DNA from: Eubacterium sp.
Lineage (GTDB): Bacteria; Bacillota; Clostridia; Lachnospirales; Lachnospiraceae
Direction of reading: 5' to 3'
Length of the DNA stretch: 64,000 nt
Assembly: GCA_024681515.1 (NCBI GenBank)
Contig: JAILAR010000067.1
Location: 62,001 to 126,000 of the forward strand
A program made the translations under genes and the position numbers. Below, piece after piece: positions 29,188 to 37,795 of this stretch (the stretch's first letter is position 1; each line of letters starts with the position of its first letter). Under the pieces are notes generated by a model that was not told where the DNA came from, made no database searches, and saw only the letters and a list, made by a program, of their open reading frames with translations.

Positions 29188-32100
29188 TTAGCTGTCCGGC
29201 TCCTCGTCCGGATCTGATCCTTCTTCATCTCCAGGTGCCTCGATCCTCACGGAACTGCACCCTTTTTCTTTGTTTACATATATTTTATCTGGAATTCCGT
29301 TTTCCACTTCGTCTACATGGGAGATCACACCCACCAGACAGCCTTCATCGCTGGAAATCCTGGAGATCTCATCCATCACAAGCCGAAGAGAATTCGTATC
29401 TAAATTACCGAAGCCCTCATCCACAAACATGGCATCCAGTTGCTTTCCGCCGGCAGTATCCTTCACATAATCCGAGAGTCCGAGAGCAAGTGCAAAGGCA
29501 GCCAGAAAGCCTTCTCCTCCGGAAAGCGTGTATTTATCACGTCTGCCATATTCATCCTCCAAATCCACACCGAATCCGGAGACGCTGTCACTCCGATGTC
29601 CATCTGTCTTTGAATATGCCAGATGAAAATCTGCCTTCATGTTATCAAGCCGATAGTTTGCATTCTCCAGGATCATGACAAATTTCTTTGCCAGCATATA
29701 CCGGTCAAAATCCACTTTTCCGATATCATTATCACTTCCGGAAGACAGTCTGTTTAACTCATCCAGCATCTTCCATGCCCGGTCGCTCTCTTTCAGTTTT
29801 TCTTTTGCGGCCTTTACGGTAGTATATACAGCCTCATGATTCTCCCACAGCCGTTTTAAATGACTGCTTTTCTCAACGGCCGATGTGCTCCTGCTTTGCG
29901 CTTCCTGAATCTCTGAATCAAGTTTTCCCAGATCCTGTTTTTCCCGATCCTCACCAATTTTTTCTTTCCAGCTTCGTTCGTTCTCCTTCGCATGCTCAAG
30001 ATCGGAGTCAAACCGGAAACAGGCTTCTTTTTCATCTTCGATCCATCTCTTCGGATCCGCAACCGGCTCCAGTTTCTTTTGAACGTCCTCCAGAGAAACC
30101 TTTTTCTTTTCCAATATGTCGTCCAGTTCTCTTTTCGCAGCCGTTTCAGCCTGCATCATGGTCGTTTTTTTCAGTTCATCCGTTTCAATGGCGCCACGGA
30201 TCCTGCTGATCTCCTGCTGGATCTTATCCCTTTGCTGTTCATACTCTTTGATCAGGTTTGTCAGTTCTTTGCATTTATTATCATACTCAGCAATTGCAGC
30301 ATTTACTGCGATTTTATCCGGATACGGGAGTTTCCCCCTCATCTCAAAGACATCCGCCTCAGCCGTCTTAACTGCATCCTCATCCTTTTTGATCGCAGTC
30401 GACAGGTTCCCGATCTGAAGCGTAAGATCCGCCGCCTGATCTCCCTTCTTCTGAATGCCGGCGGTCAACGACTTCAATCGCTCTGCTTTTGTATTCCACA
30501 CGCTGATCTGATCAGCAGCCTCCTGGATCTCTTTTGCCAAGGCATCGATCTTCCCGTTAATAAAGCCCTCCGAAACCAGTGTATCCCACTTTGTTTCGGT
30601 ACCTAAACATCTTTCAGCCAGGGTCTGTGTATTTTCCTTTTCAGATCTGATCTCAGCGCTCAGCTTTTCTTTTTCCACATACTGATCATTCCTGTTTTTT
30701 TCCGAAGTCTCCCATTCTTTTTTAGACTGTTCCACTTCTTCTTCGGCCGGGGTGCCTTGCGGTTTTACGGTAAATTTCACTTCCTGTCCCCGAATCAGTT
30801 TTGTGCCGCACACGGGGCAGGACGCAGTTCCATCTTTATCCAGTTTCTTGTGTGTTTCTTCCGCAAGCTTTCCTGCCTGCCCTGCAAGGAACTTTGTATA
30901 CATCTGATCATATTCTGTTTTCAGATCAGTTGTTTTTTTATAAATGGCAGAATAGGATTTTTCTTTTGATTCAAGCTCCTCCTCCTTCTTCTGAACCTCT
31001 TCCACAGCTTTCTTCAATGTCCGAATATCAGAAAAACGGGTTTCCAGCTTTTCTTTCTTTCCTTCTTCCTCCTGTTTTTTCAGTTCCGATCCTTCCAAAG
31101 TTTTAGCTTCTGTCTTCTCTTTATCCAGATCGAAATTCAGTTTTTCCAGCGCTTTCGTCTGACGGTCTAATAAAGCCCGGTCTCCCTTCAGTTTTTCCTT
31201 CAACCGATCTGCATCCGCCGCTTTCTTCTCCAGTGAATCATAATTTGGAAGTGAATCCTGTAAGGATTGGATTGTTTTCAGGATACCTTCCTTCTTTTCC
31301 TTATGGTTTTCATACTCACTCTGTTTTAGTTCATGTTGTATTTTTGCTTCTTCCTGCCCTTTCAGAAGACTTCGATTCCCATCAATGGTGTCATTCAATG
31401 CCTTCAGATCATTAAACGCCTTTTTCCACTGATTTTCTGTTTCACGGATCTCAAATGCCGTTTTCACTTCTTCAAGCACTGCTTTTCTTGCTGAAAAAGA
31501 GTCCCTCAGCTTTTCATATTCTTCCAGTTTCTTTTTTGCCGTCTGATAACTGTCTATATCATCATTTCTTTTTTGGGCTTCGCCGCGTTCCCGTGTCAGC
31601 TCCAGAAGAAACTGATTGGCCTTCTTCTGCTCCTCTGATGCGATCCGATATGCATCCTCATCCAGCCTGATCAGTTTTTCCAGGTTATCCTTAAGGGACG
31701 GGCTTCCTGTCAGCCAGGATTCTTCCGGAAAAGTCCCTGATGTTTCTGACGGAATAAATGAGACCTTCATGGCTGTTTCAATACTGTCAGAAGATTCCTT
31801 TCTCATCCCCGAGAGTTTGGCTGCCGCATTACCGACCATTTTCTGAAACTGCTGGTATTTCGCATCCCCCACAAGCTGTCCCAGGATCTTCTGCTTATCT
31901 CCGGATTTTGAATCTAAAAACTCTTTAAACTTCCCCTGGGCGAGCATAACGATCTGGCGAAACTGATCAGCGTTCAGTCCAATGATCTCCTCTATCCGTT
32001 TGGTCACACCTGACGATACAATATCCTCTTTATCCGGTTCTACTAACTTCGCAGTTGCTGTAATTGTTGACCTCTGTATTCCTTCCCTGCTTTTCCCAAA

Positions 32101-32388
32101 ATAGTACGTTCTGGTTACCGTGTACTGTTTTCGGTCATGTTCAAACACAAGGGATACCTCTGTTTTTACGCCGGGATCCACATGTGTACTGTGCAGCATA
32201 TCCGCAGTTCTTACATCACCACTGGTTTCTCCGTAAAGCGCATATGTGATCCCGTCAAAAATCAGAGATTTCCCTGCACCTTTTTCTCCGCAGATTACGA
32301 ATTTTCCTCTCTTAAACTTTGAAAAATCAATCTCCGTTTTCTTTACATAGGAACCAAATGCGGTAAGTTCCAGTTTGATCGGTCTCAT
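29188..32388 (-). CDS. sbcC: SbcC nuclease ATPase subunit
   Basis: Rad50-like ATPase of the SbcCD complex, which opens hairpins and trims blocked DNA ends. Walker A GEKGAGKS (34-41), long coiled-coil arms on both sides of the zinc hook CPVC (523-526), the ABC signature LSGGEGFLAAFALALGLS and Walker B AMFVDEGFGNLD near the end are all present. The 1066-residue length is normal. The ATG overlaps the sbcD stop (ATGA), so subunits are coupled. The acidic end DEEGSDPDEEPDS is unremarkable. Downstream genes are signalling genes, which is unusual for sbcDC. Confidence 0.96.
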   Translation of the reverse strand: MRPIKLELTAFGSYVKKTEIDFSKFKRGKFVICGEKGAGKSLIFDGITYALYGETSGDVRTADMLHSTHVDPGVKTEVSLVFEHDRKQYTVTRTYYFGKSREGIQRSTITATAKLVEPDKEDIVSSGVTKRIEEIIGLNADQFRQIVMLAQGKFKEFLDSKSGDKQKILGQLVGDAKYQQFQKMVGNAAAKLSGMRKESSDSIETAMKVSFIPSETSGTFPEESWLTGSPSLKDNLEKLIRLDEDAYRIASEEQKKANQFLLELTRERGEAQKRNDDIDSYQTAKKKLEEYEKLRDSFSARKAVLEEVKTAFEIRETENQWKKAFNDLKALNDTIDGNRSLLKGQEEAKIQHELKQSEYENHKEKKEGILKTIQSLQDSLPNYDSLEKKAADADRLKEKLKGDRALLDRQTKALEKLNFDLDKEKTEAKTLEGSELKKQEEEGKKEKLETRFSDIRTLKKAVEEVQKKEEELESKEKSYSAIYKKTTDLKTEYDQMYTKFLAGQAGKLAEETHKKLDKDGTASCPVCGTKLIRGQEVKFTVKPQGTPAEEEVEQSKKEWETSEKNRNDQYVEKEKLSAEIRSEKENTQTLAERCLGTETKWDTLVSEGFINGKIDALAKEIQEAADQISVWNTKAERLKSLTAGIQKKGDQAADLTLQIGNLSTAIKKDEDAVKTAEADVFEMRGKLPYPDKIAVNAAIAEYDNKCKELTNLIKEYEQQRDKIQQEISRIRGAIETDELKKTTMMQAETAAKRELDDILEKKKVSLEDVQKKLEPVADPKRWIEDEKEACFRFDSDLEHAKENERSWKEKIGEDREKQDLGKLDSEIQEAQSRSTSAVEKSSHLKRLWENHEAVYTTVKAAKEKLKESDRAWKMLDELNRLSSGSDNDIGKVDFDRYMLAKKFVMILENANYRLDNMKADFHLAYSKTDGHRSDSVSGFGVDLEDEYGRRDKYTLSGGEGFLAAFALALGLSDYVKDTAGGKQLDAMFVDEGFGNLDTNSLRLVMDEISRISSDEGCLVGVISHVDEVENGIPDKIYVNKEKGCSSVRIEAPGDEEGSDPDEEPDS

Positions 32389-33746
32389 TCCTCCTCACCC
32401 CCCATCTGAAGACACATCTGAATGATCTGATCAACATATTTCTCCGCTGCAGAAGTCTCCCCCACATCCGATTTCTGCGACAGCGTGCTTATCAGGGAAA
32501 TGAGGTTCTTTTCTTCCCCGTCAGGATCCTTTCCCAGCTGTTCCCTGTAAAACTCAAAGAACTGTTCATCCAGTTTTTCCCGAGGTTTTTTATTTGGTTC
32601 GCCGGATCCATCCTTAGATTCATCCTGGGACTCATCTTCATCTTGTTTATTCCGGTTTCTGGAATATTTCGATTCTAAATTCATCAGAATACTTTCCCTC
32701 AGATTCAGAAGATTAGCAAAATGCATTCGCATTTCCGGCGTTCTCGGCTGATCCGTAACAATGAGTCCTATATATTCCTCATGTCCGGGATCCTTCTCAA
32801 GATACTCATAGACTTCATCCCTTGTTCCTTCAATACACCGCATACGATGAAGCGGAGGGATCGGTATGCTCCTTATGGACAGATCCTCTCCTTTTCCGTT
32901 CAGGATCACTTCCTGTACGCCTTTGCTTTTCATTCCCACGGTCGTATCTGCATGCTCACTTTGATCTGCTGTTTCTGTTTTTGCACCACAGCGCCCCGCA
33001 TATTCTTTTATGACCTCGTCAAAATGATAGCTGATCGGAACCCCTGCATATCGAACCCGGTTTGCTTTTCCGTCAACAGAATACGTTTTGTGATGATGTC
33101 CCAATGCCACATAATCAAATGTATGATATACAGATACCCGCACACGTCCGATCTGTGCATAATCCCCTTCCGATCCTCCAAGCTCGAGTTTACTGTCCTT
33201 TGACAGAACCACCGTCTGGTGTGCAACAAGAACATTTCTGTGCGTGGGATCTATCGTCTGTGCCTCGATCAGAGCCCTGACTGCCTGTTCATATGTTTGG
33301 ATACTGTCATCCCCCAGACAAGCCGCCACCTGTTCCGGCGAAACATAAGGCAGAAGCCAGAACGTCACCGGGCCATATCCATCCCCCGGATCCTCGACTG
33401 TGTGATGTACGATCTCCTTTTCAACCTTTCCGGCAACAAAGATATTCTGTTTCGCCAGAATATTCCGTCCAAACGAAAGCCTTCTTCCGCTGTCATGGTT
33501 TCCGGCGATCATAAAGACAAGGATATCCATCTTCTCCAAAGAAGTGATCAGGTGATCCAGCAGTTGGACGGCATCCTCACTCGGAGCTGCCCGGTCATAA
33601 ACATCTCCGGCGATCAAAACAGCATCCGGCTTTGATTCACTGCAAAGCTTCAAAAACTTTTGAGTCCAGTCCGCCTGATCCGGCAGCATGAAGCGCCCGT
33701 AGATACTTTTTCCGAAATGCAGATCCGATATATGATACAGTTTCAT
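32385..33746 (-). CDS. sbcD: SbcD nuclease subunit
   Basis: Mre11-like metallophosphoesterase nuclease partner of SbcC. Metal-binding motifs DLHFGKS (about 8-14), GDVYDR, GNHDSGRRLSF and GHHH are in the expected order. The 453-residue chain has a Lys/Asp/Ser-rich insert near residue 350-385 (NKQDEDESQDESKDGS) between the capping part and the C-terminus. I start at 33746, where GGGGGACGT precedes ATG; the frame is open further upstream, but that part is antisense-like and runs through the leader element and the previous gene. Confidence 0.95.
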   Translation of the reverse strand: MKLYHISDLHFGKSIYGRFMLPDQADWTQKFLKLCSESKPDAVLIAGDVYDRAAPSEDAVQLLDHLITSLEKMDILVFMIAGNHDSGRRLSFGRNILAKQNIFVAGKVEKEIVHHTVEDPGDGYGPVTFWLLPYVSPEQVAACLGDDSIQTYEQAVRALIEAQTIDPTHRNVLVAHQTVVLSKDSKLELGGSEGDYAQIGRVRVSVYHTFDYVALGHHHKTYSVDGKANRVRYAGVPISYHFDEVIKEYAGRCGAKTETADQSEHADTTVGMKSKGVQEVILNGKGEDLSIRSIPIPPLHRMRCIEGTRDEVYEYLEKDPGHEEYIGLIVTDQPRTPEMRMHFANLLNLRESILMNLESKYSRNRNKQDEDESQDESKDGSGEPNKKPREKLDEQFFEFYREQLGKDPDGEEKNLISLISTLSQKSDVGETSAAEKYVDQIIQMCLQMGGEEE

Positions 33747-33755
33747 ACGTCCCCC

Positions 33756-33797
33756 TATTCCACACTTTGCGCCTTCCGGCGCTCCGTCGATTATTGC
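33756..33797 (-). repeat. Leader element copy upstream of sbcD
   Basis: On the minus strand GCAATAATCGACGGAGCGCC then GGAAGGCGCAAAGTGTGGAATA, ending nine bases before the sbcD ATG. GCGCC/GGCGC forms a clean hairpin. The first bases supply the stop of the upstream gene. Confidence 0.75.
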
Positions 33798-34294
33798 TTT
33801 TCCAAACCGACACGGATCCTTCTCACCCTGCCATTCTCCACATGCCACACCTTTTGTAGCGGCCATGGCAGATCCAGGATATAATCCCGGTCGTCTTCCT
33901 CCAGTTGCTGCAGCTTTCTCAGGAACCCTTCCCGATCTGCATACAGCCGGTATCCGAAGTTTACCTCTGTATAGGAATATGCAGGGGCATCGATTTCTTC
34001 CACCACCTGACGCAGGGATGTCCGCCCATATGGCCCCTGTTCCTGCACATAACGAACCTTCCGTGTCTTCCCTTTTCCGCCCTCTTCGGGCTTTGTCAGA
34101 CGGATCACACCGGTATCCAGATAATGCTTCCATACCATTTCCGCCACCAGTTTCTTTTTCGTCGGAAATGCCAGGCGTTTCGTTATCTCCGTCACGGTCA
34201 GACCGGCGTCTGCCAGATGCCGCACTGCATCCCCGCTGGCGAAGTCATTCATGAAGTTCGTAAGTGTTTGCTCAAACGCTTTCGGTTCTTCCAT
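33791..34294 (-). CDS. Small protein of unknown function with a winged-helix-like N-terminal half
   Basis: 167 residues. Residues about 20-75 look like a winged helix-turn-helix (VRHLADAGLTVTEITKRLAFPTKKKLVAEMVWKHYLDTGVIRL). The second half is basic and aromatic (FGYRLYADREGFLRKLQQLEEDDRDYILDLPWPL, then WHVENGRVRRIRV). I know proteins of this kind only as uncharacterised in Clostridia. It heads the sbcD-sbcC-cyclase-binding-protein unit; its stop codon lies inside the leader element before sbcD. A DNA-binding or nuclease-accessory role is possible but not shown. Confidence 0.75.
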   Translation of the reverse strand: MEEPKAFEQTLTNFMNDFASGDAVRHLADAGLTVTEITKRLAFPTKKKLVAEMVWKHYLDTGVIRLTKPEEGGKGKTRKVRYVQEQGPYGRTSLRQVVEEIDAPAYSYTEVNFGYRLYADREGFLRKLQQLEEDDRDYILDLPWPLQKVWHVENGRVRRIRVGLEKQ

Positions 34295-34306
34295 ACCAAT
34301 TCTTCC

Positions 34307-34366
34307 GTTCCGATTCGTCCGTGCTAATCCGTCCGCTCCGATCCGTCCACTCCGATCGTTCCGTGT
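34307..34366 (-). repeat. Degenerate 14-base tandem repeat ahead of the winged-helix-like gene
   Basis: On the minus strand the units GGACGGATCGGAGC, GGACGGATTAGCAC and GGACGAATCGGAAC follow each other, with further partial units on both sides. It fills the gap between the MIF-type gene and the next start codon; the words ATCGGAACGGA also occur in the leader element at 16551-16589. Confidence 0.6.
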
Positions 34367-34707
34367 CAGAAATTTCTTCCGTTCCAGCCCCAGTCGTGCG
34401 TGGTCTGATACTCCACATAGATATGATCGCCGGGAATTCCCAGTTCCTTCTCATAGATCTCGCAGATCTTTGCGGTCATCTTCTCAAATGCAGCCGAGTT
34501 CGGCGATCCCAGCAGATCGACCGACACGAAAGCACCCTTTTCCAGCTTCTCACCTGCGAAATACAGGCAGTACTCATCTTCAAAGCCGATCATCACATAG
34601 CTCTCCGGCTTTCCTATGATCATGGCTGCCTTGCCAAGCTCCGCCTTGATCACTTCTCGTTTCTCATCGCTGATCTTCACTGTTACTTTTGAATTGATAA
34701 ACGGCAT
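34366..34707 (-). CDS. MIF-type tautomerase
   Basis: Homologue of macrophage migration inhibitory factor, a trimeric keto-enol tautomerase. The chain starts MPF, giving the catalytic N-terminal proline after methionine removal; GKPESYVMIGF (about 32-42) carries the lysine of the active site; the end HIYVEYQTTHDWGWNGRNF matches the C-terminal strand of MIF. Length 113 is that of animal MIF. No signal peptide. GGAGG precedes the ATG, and an extended -10 (TGGTATACT, 34758-34766) stands about 50 bases upstream. Physiological substrate unknown. Confidence 0.9.
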   Translation of the reverse strand: MPFINSKVTVKISDEKREVIKAELGKAAMIIGKPESYVMIGFEDEYCLYFAGEKLEKGAFVSVDLLGSPNSAAFEKMTAKICEIYEKELGIPGDHIYVEYQTTHDWGWNGRNF

Positions 34708-34892
34708 AATAAACCCTCCAGACTCGTGCGTATTTTTTCTGTCATCACGTATCTCTTAGTATACCATATCCCGGCTCTTTCGGATAGTCTGCGCAGGGAT
34801 TTCTTTGCATGATTTTTTTGGTTTTGCCTGCGATCAAGTCCCTTAAAAACATGCTTTGCCGCAGTGCACGACTCATCTTACACACAGAAAGA

Positions 34893-34912
34893 GCCGCGCA
34901 TCTCTGCGCGGC
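34893..34912 (-). terminator. Terminator of the metal efflux operon
   Basis: GCCGCGCA/TGCGCGGC with a four-base loop, followed by TCTTTCTGTG on the minus strand. Confidence 0.8.
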
Positions 34913-34942
34913 CCGGAAAGGTTTTTATGTGATTTGAAAATA

Positions 34943-36826
34943 TTATTTGATCCGAAGTGCCCGCACCGCATTCAGTACAGCGATCACCATGACGCCCACA
35001 TCCGCGAAAATGGCGATCCACATATTTGCGATGCCCAGTGCACCCAACAGCAGGCACAGCAGTTTCACTCCGATTGCAAATGTGATATTCTGCCGGACGA
35101 TCCGAAGGGTTCTTCTGGAGATCCGAAGGGCCAGGGAGATCTTCGCAGGATCATCGTCCATCAGAACGATATCCGCAGCTTCGATCGCCGCATCCGATCC
35201 CATGGCTCCCATGGCGATACCGATGTCCGCACGGGACAGCACCGGAGCGTCATTGATCCCGTCTCCCACAAATGCCAGGCAGCTTCCTTTCTCTTTCTCC
35301 TCCAGAAGCTTCTCAACCTCACTCACCTTGTCTCCCGGAAGCAGTTCTGCCCGAACCGTGCTGATACCAAGATCTCTGGCCACACGCTCCGCCACATCCC
35401 TGCGGTCTCCCGTGAGCATCACGGTACGGATGCTCTGTCCGGCCAGACTCTTCATCGCCTCACCGGAAGTAGGACGAACCACATCGGAGATCTGAATGCA
35501 GCCGGCATATTCTCCGTCCGCCGCCACATAGCATACGGTTCCTTCCGGCCGCACGCCTGTGATCACCGCTCCCGCCTTCACCATCAGACGTTCATTTCCT
35601 ACCGCGATCTTCCTGCCGTCAACCACAGCAGTCACACCATGGCCTGCGATCTCACGGATGTCCGAAACCATCTCCGGTTCCACGGTCCTTCCTGTCTCCT
35701 CAAAGGCTTTCCGAACAGATATACTGATGGGATGGCTGGACGCCGATTCCGCATGTGCGGCTACGCTGAGCAGATGATCCTGATTCCAGCCGGAGGCCGG
35801 ATGGCAGCCGGTCACTGCAAAGACGCCCTCGGTGAGTGTTCCTGTCTTATCGAATACAATGGTCTTCGTGTCCGCCAGAGCCTCCAGATAGTTGGATCCC
35901 TTAACAAGGATCCCCCGACTGCTGGCACATCCGATGCCGCCGAAGAAACTGAGGGGAACGGATATCACCACCGCACACGGACAGCTGATGACCAGGAAGG
36001 TCAAAGCCCGGGTGATCCAGTCAATCCAGTTTCCGGGATACCCGAACAGGATCCGAGCCAGCGGCGGAAGCACTGCCAGTGCCAGTGCACTGTAACATAC
36101 GATGGGCGTATAGACACGGGCGAACTTTGATATAAAGTTCTCCGCCTTCGCCTTCTTCATGCTGGAATTCTCGACCAGATCCAGAATCTTCGATACCGTG
36201 GATTCACCAAATTCCTTTGTGGTACGGATCCGCAGCTGTGCATCCAGTGCGATGCACCCACTGATGACTTCCTGTCCTTCGGCCACATGTCTGGGTACCG
36301 ATTCCCCGGTCAGAGCCGCGGTATCCAGCGAAGCCTGTCCGCTGATCACCACACCGTCGATGGGGATCTTTTCTCCCGGGTTCACCACGATCACGGAATC
36401 GATCTCCACATCATCCGGATCCACCCGCTCTGTACTTCCGTCCTCCAAAAGCAGATTTGCATAGTCCGGACGGATATCCATCAGAGCTGCGATGTTCTTC
36501 CGGCTCTTTCCTACAGCGATGCTCTGGAACAGCTCTCCCACCTGATAGAACAGCATGACCGCCACACCCTCCATGCATTCGCCCAGACAAAAGGCACCGA
36601 CAGTCGCAACCGCCATCAGGAAGTTTTCATCAAAAACCTGACCTTTGCAGATCCCCCGCCACGCCTTGTAAAGAACATCATGGCCGACGATCAGGTACGG
36701 AACCAGATAGGCCGGCGTGGAGACAAACCACGGAACTTCGATCAGATGAAATGCGATGGTCAGTCCTGCCGTAAGAACCAGTGCGACCAGGATCCGTATC
36801 AGAGTTTTTTTTTGTTTGGAGGTCAT
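34943..36826 (-). CDS. Zn/Cd-type P1B heavy-metal efflux ATPase
   Basis: Pumps divalent soft metals out using ATP. Membrane helices in pairs before and after the actuator domain (TGES), the CPC motif in helix six (about 283-285), phosphorylation site DKTGT (Asp325), HP motif (ASSHPIS) and GDGINDAPVL hinge are all present. The 627-residue chain lacks the usual N-terminal metal-binding domain, which is instead encoded by the preceding small gene with a 4-base overlap. CPC plus the SmtB-type regulator upstream favour Zn/Cd over copper. Confidence 0.93.
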   Translation of the reverse strand: MTSKQKKTLIRILVALVLTAGLTIAFHLIEVPWFVSTPAYLVPYLIVGHDVLYKAWRGICKGQVFDENFLMAVATVGAFCLGECMEGVAVMLFYQVGELFQSIAVGKSRKNIAALMDIRPDYANLLLEDGSTERVDPDDVEIDSVIVVNPGEKIPIDGVVISGQASLDTAALTGESVPRHVAEGQEVISGCIALDAQLRIRTTKEFGESTVSKILDLVENSSMKKAKAENFISKFARVYTPIVCYSALALAVLPPLARILFGYPGNWIDWITRALTFLVISCPCAVVISVPLSFFGGIGCASSRGILVKGSNYLEALADTKTIVFDKTGTLTEGVFAVTGCHPASGWNQDHLLSVAAHAESASSHPISISVRKAFEETGRTVEPEMVSDIREIAGHGVTAVVDGRKIAVGNERLMVKAGAVITGVRPEGTVCYVAADGEYAGCIQISDVVRPTSGEAMKSLAGQSIRTVMLTGDRRDVAERVARDLGISTVRAELLPGDKVSEVEKLLEEKEKGSCLAFVGDGINDAPVLSRADIGIAMGAMGSDAAIEAADIVLMDDDPAKISLALRISRRTLRIVRQNITFAIGVKLLCLLLGALGIANMWIAIFADVGVMVIAVLNAVRALRIK

Positions 36827-37041
36827 AAAATGATCTCCATATCATCCTCGATCTTCTTCACGTTTTTCCGCGCCGCCTGCATGACTGCATCCGGATCCGC
36901 TCCCTCTTCAAACTCCACCTTTACTTTCAGTGTCATAAAGCTGAGGGTTGCATCCTTCACACCTTCCGTTGCCTTGATGGCTTCCTGCATCTTCTCTGCA
37001 CAGGCTGCGCAGTCCACTTCTACTTTGTACGTCTTCTTCAT
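36823..37041 (-). CDS. Stand-alone HMA metal-binding protein
   Basis: A 72-residue heavy-metal-associated domain with the metal site written as DCAAC (residues 10-14) in place of the common GMTCxxC. I start at the ATG at 37041, directly behind GGAGGAGACCGAT; the frame is open upstream without a ribosome site. The stop overlaps the ATPase start (ATGA). It looks like the N-terminal domain of the ATPase made as a separate protein, either metal donor or regulator of the pump. Confidence 0.88.
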   Translation of the reverse strand: MKKTYKVEVDCAACAEKMQEAIKATEGVKDATLSFMTLKVKVEFEEGADPDAVMQAARKNVKKIEDDMEIIL

Positions 37042-37173
37042 ATCGGTCTCCTCCAGACTCTGTATTTGTATAGCAATAATGCCGTAGTCAAAATGCATGA
37101 TACTTCCGGCCATGATCCCTCAGGATCACTCTTCCACAGGCTCAATTCACAGGCTCAGGATCACTTTTTCGGA

Positions 37174-37551
37174 TTACTCTTCTACATGCTCCATCCCCAG
37201 ACTCAGGATCATGCGCACATGCTCGTCATCCAGAGAATAAAAGATCGTCTTCCCGTCTCTGCGGAACTTCACCAGCTTTGCATCCTTCAGGATCCGAAGC
37301 TGATGGCTCACCGAAGACTGGCTCAGATTCAGGATCGTTGCCATATCACTGACGCACAGCTCCGTGTCAAACAACGAATACAGGATCTTGATCCTGGTGG
37401 AATCACCGAAGATCTTAAAAAGCTCCGACAGATCATACAGATATTCATCCTCCGGCTGATTGTCTTTCACTTTCTTAACGATCTCTTCATGTGCAGCGAT
37501 ATATTCTTTGGTTCCCTCGATCTCTTTATTAATCTCTTTATTATCTTCCAT
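37174..37551 (-). CDS. ArsR/SmtB-family metal-responsive repressor
   Basis: Dimeric winged-helix repressor of 125 residues. Recognition helix region ELCVSDMATILNLSQSSVSHQLRILK (about 64-89); the hairpin wing FRRDGKTIFYSL follows. The C-terminal helix DDEHVRMILSLGMEHVEE has Asp, His, His and Glu in the alpha-5 spacing of zinc sensors such as SmtB and CzrA; ELCVSD keeps one cysteine of the cadmium-type site. It is the first gene of the efflux operon and its own operator overlaps the promoter, so autorepression relieved by metal is expected. Confidence 0.92.
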   Translation of the reverse strand: MEDNKEINKEIEGTKEYIAAHEEIVKKVKDNQPEDEYLYDLSELFKIFGDSTRIKILYSLFDTELCVSDMATILNLSQSSVSHQLRILKDAKLVKFRRDGKTIFYSLDDEHVRMILSLGMEHVEE

Positions 37552-37619
37552 CTGTACCCCCTGATTCTCTTCCGGCTGAGTGCTCTGATCTGTTACAGCT
37601 ATTCATTTGAACAGCCTTT

Positions 37620-37641
37620 CATATGAAAGTATATTCATATG
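37620..37641 (-). promoter_or_regulatory. Operator of the ArsR-type repressor
   Basis: CATATGAA-TATACT-TTCATATG is a perfect 8-base dyad whose centre is the -10 hexamer of the promoter. It fits the ArsR/SmtB operator style. A smaller dyad TTCATTTGAA lies just downstream of it (near 37602). Confidence 0.85.
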
Positions 37642-37656
37642 TTTGTTATTTGTCAA
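37628..37656 (-). promoter_or_regulatory. Promoter of the metal efflux operon
   Basis: TTGACA, 17-base spacer, TATACT. The -10 is buried in the operator, so bound repressor would block polymerase directly. Confidence 0.9.
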
Positions 37657-37691
37657 GTATTATTTTCAACGATACTCTTTTCAAACAAAAA

Positions 37692-37735
37692 CCGGTCCTG
37701 CCCACACCTGCAAATCCAGGTACCGACAAGACCGG
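37692..37735 (-). terminator. Terminator of the znu operon
   Basis: CCGGTCTTG.../...CAGGACCGG outer stem with ACCTG/CAGGT nested inside, then TTTTTG on the minus strand. Confidence 0.8.
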
Positions 37736-37795
37736 CTGTTCTGAAATAATGCCATTCACTTTTTTTGCTTTTTCCTTGACGATCACGCCCTGAGG

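Noticed and set aside
33747..34133. Long N-terminal extension of SbcD
   Set aside because: It overlaps the upstream gene in another frame; MKLYHISDLHFGKS behind GGGGGACGT is the normal start.
36850..37113. Longer HMA protein starting at 37113
   Set aside because: The first 24 codons have no ribosome site, while GGAGGAG directly precedes the ATG at 37041.
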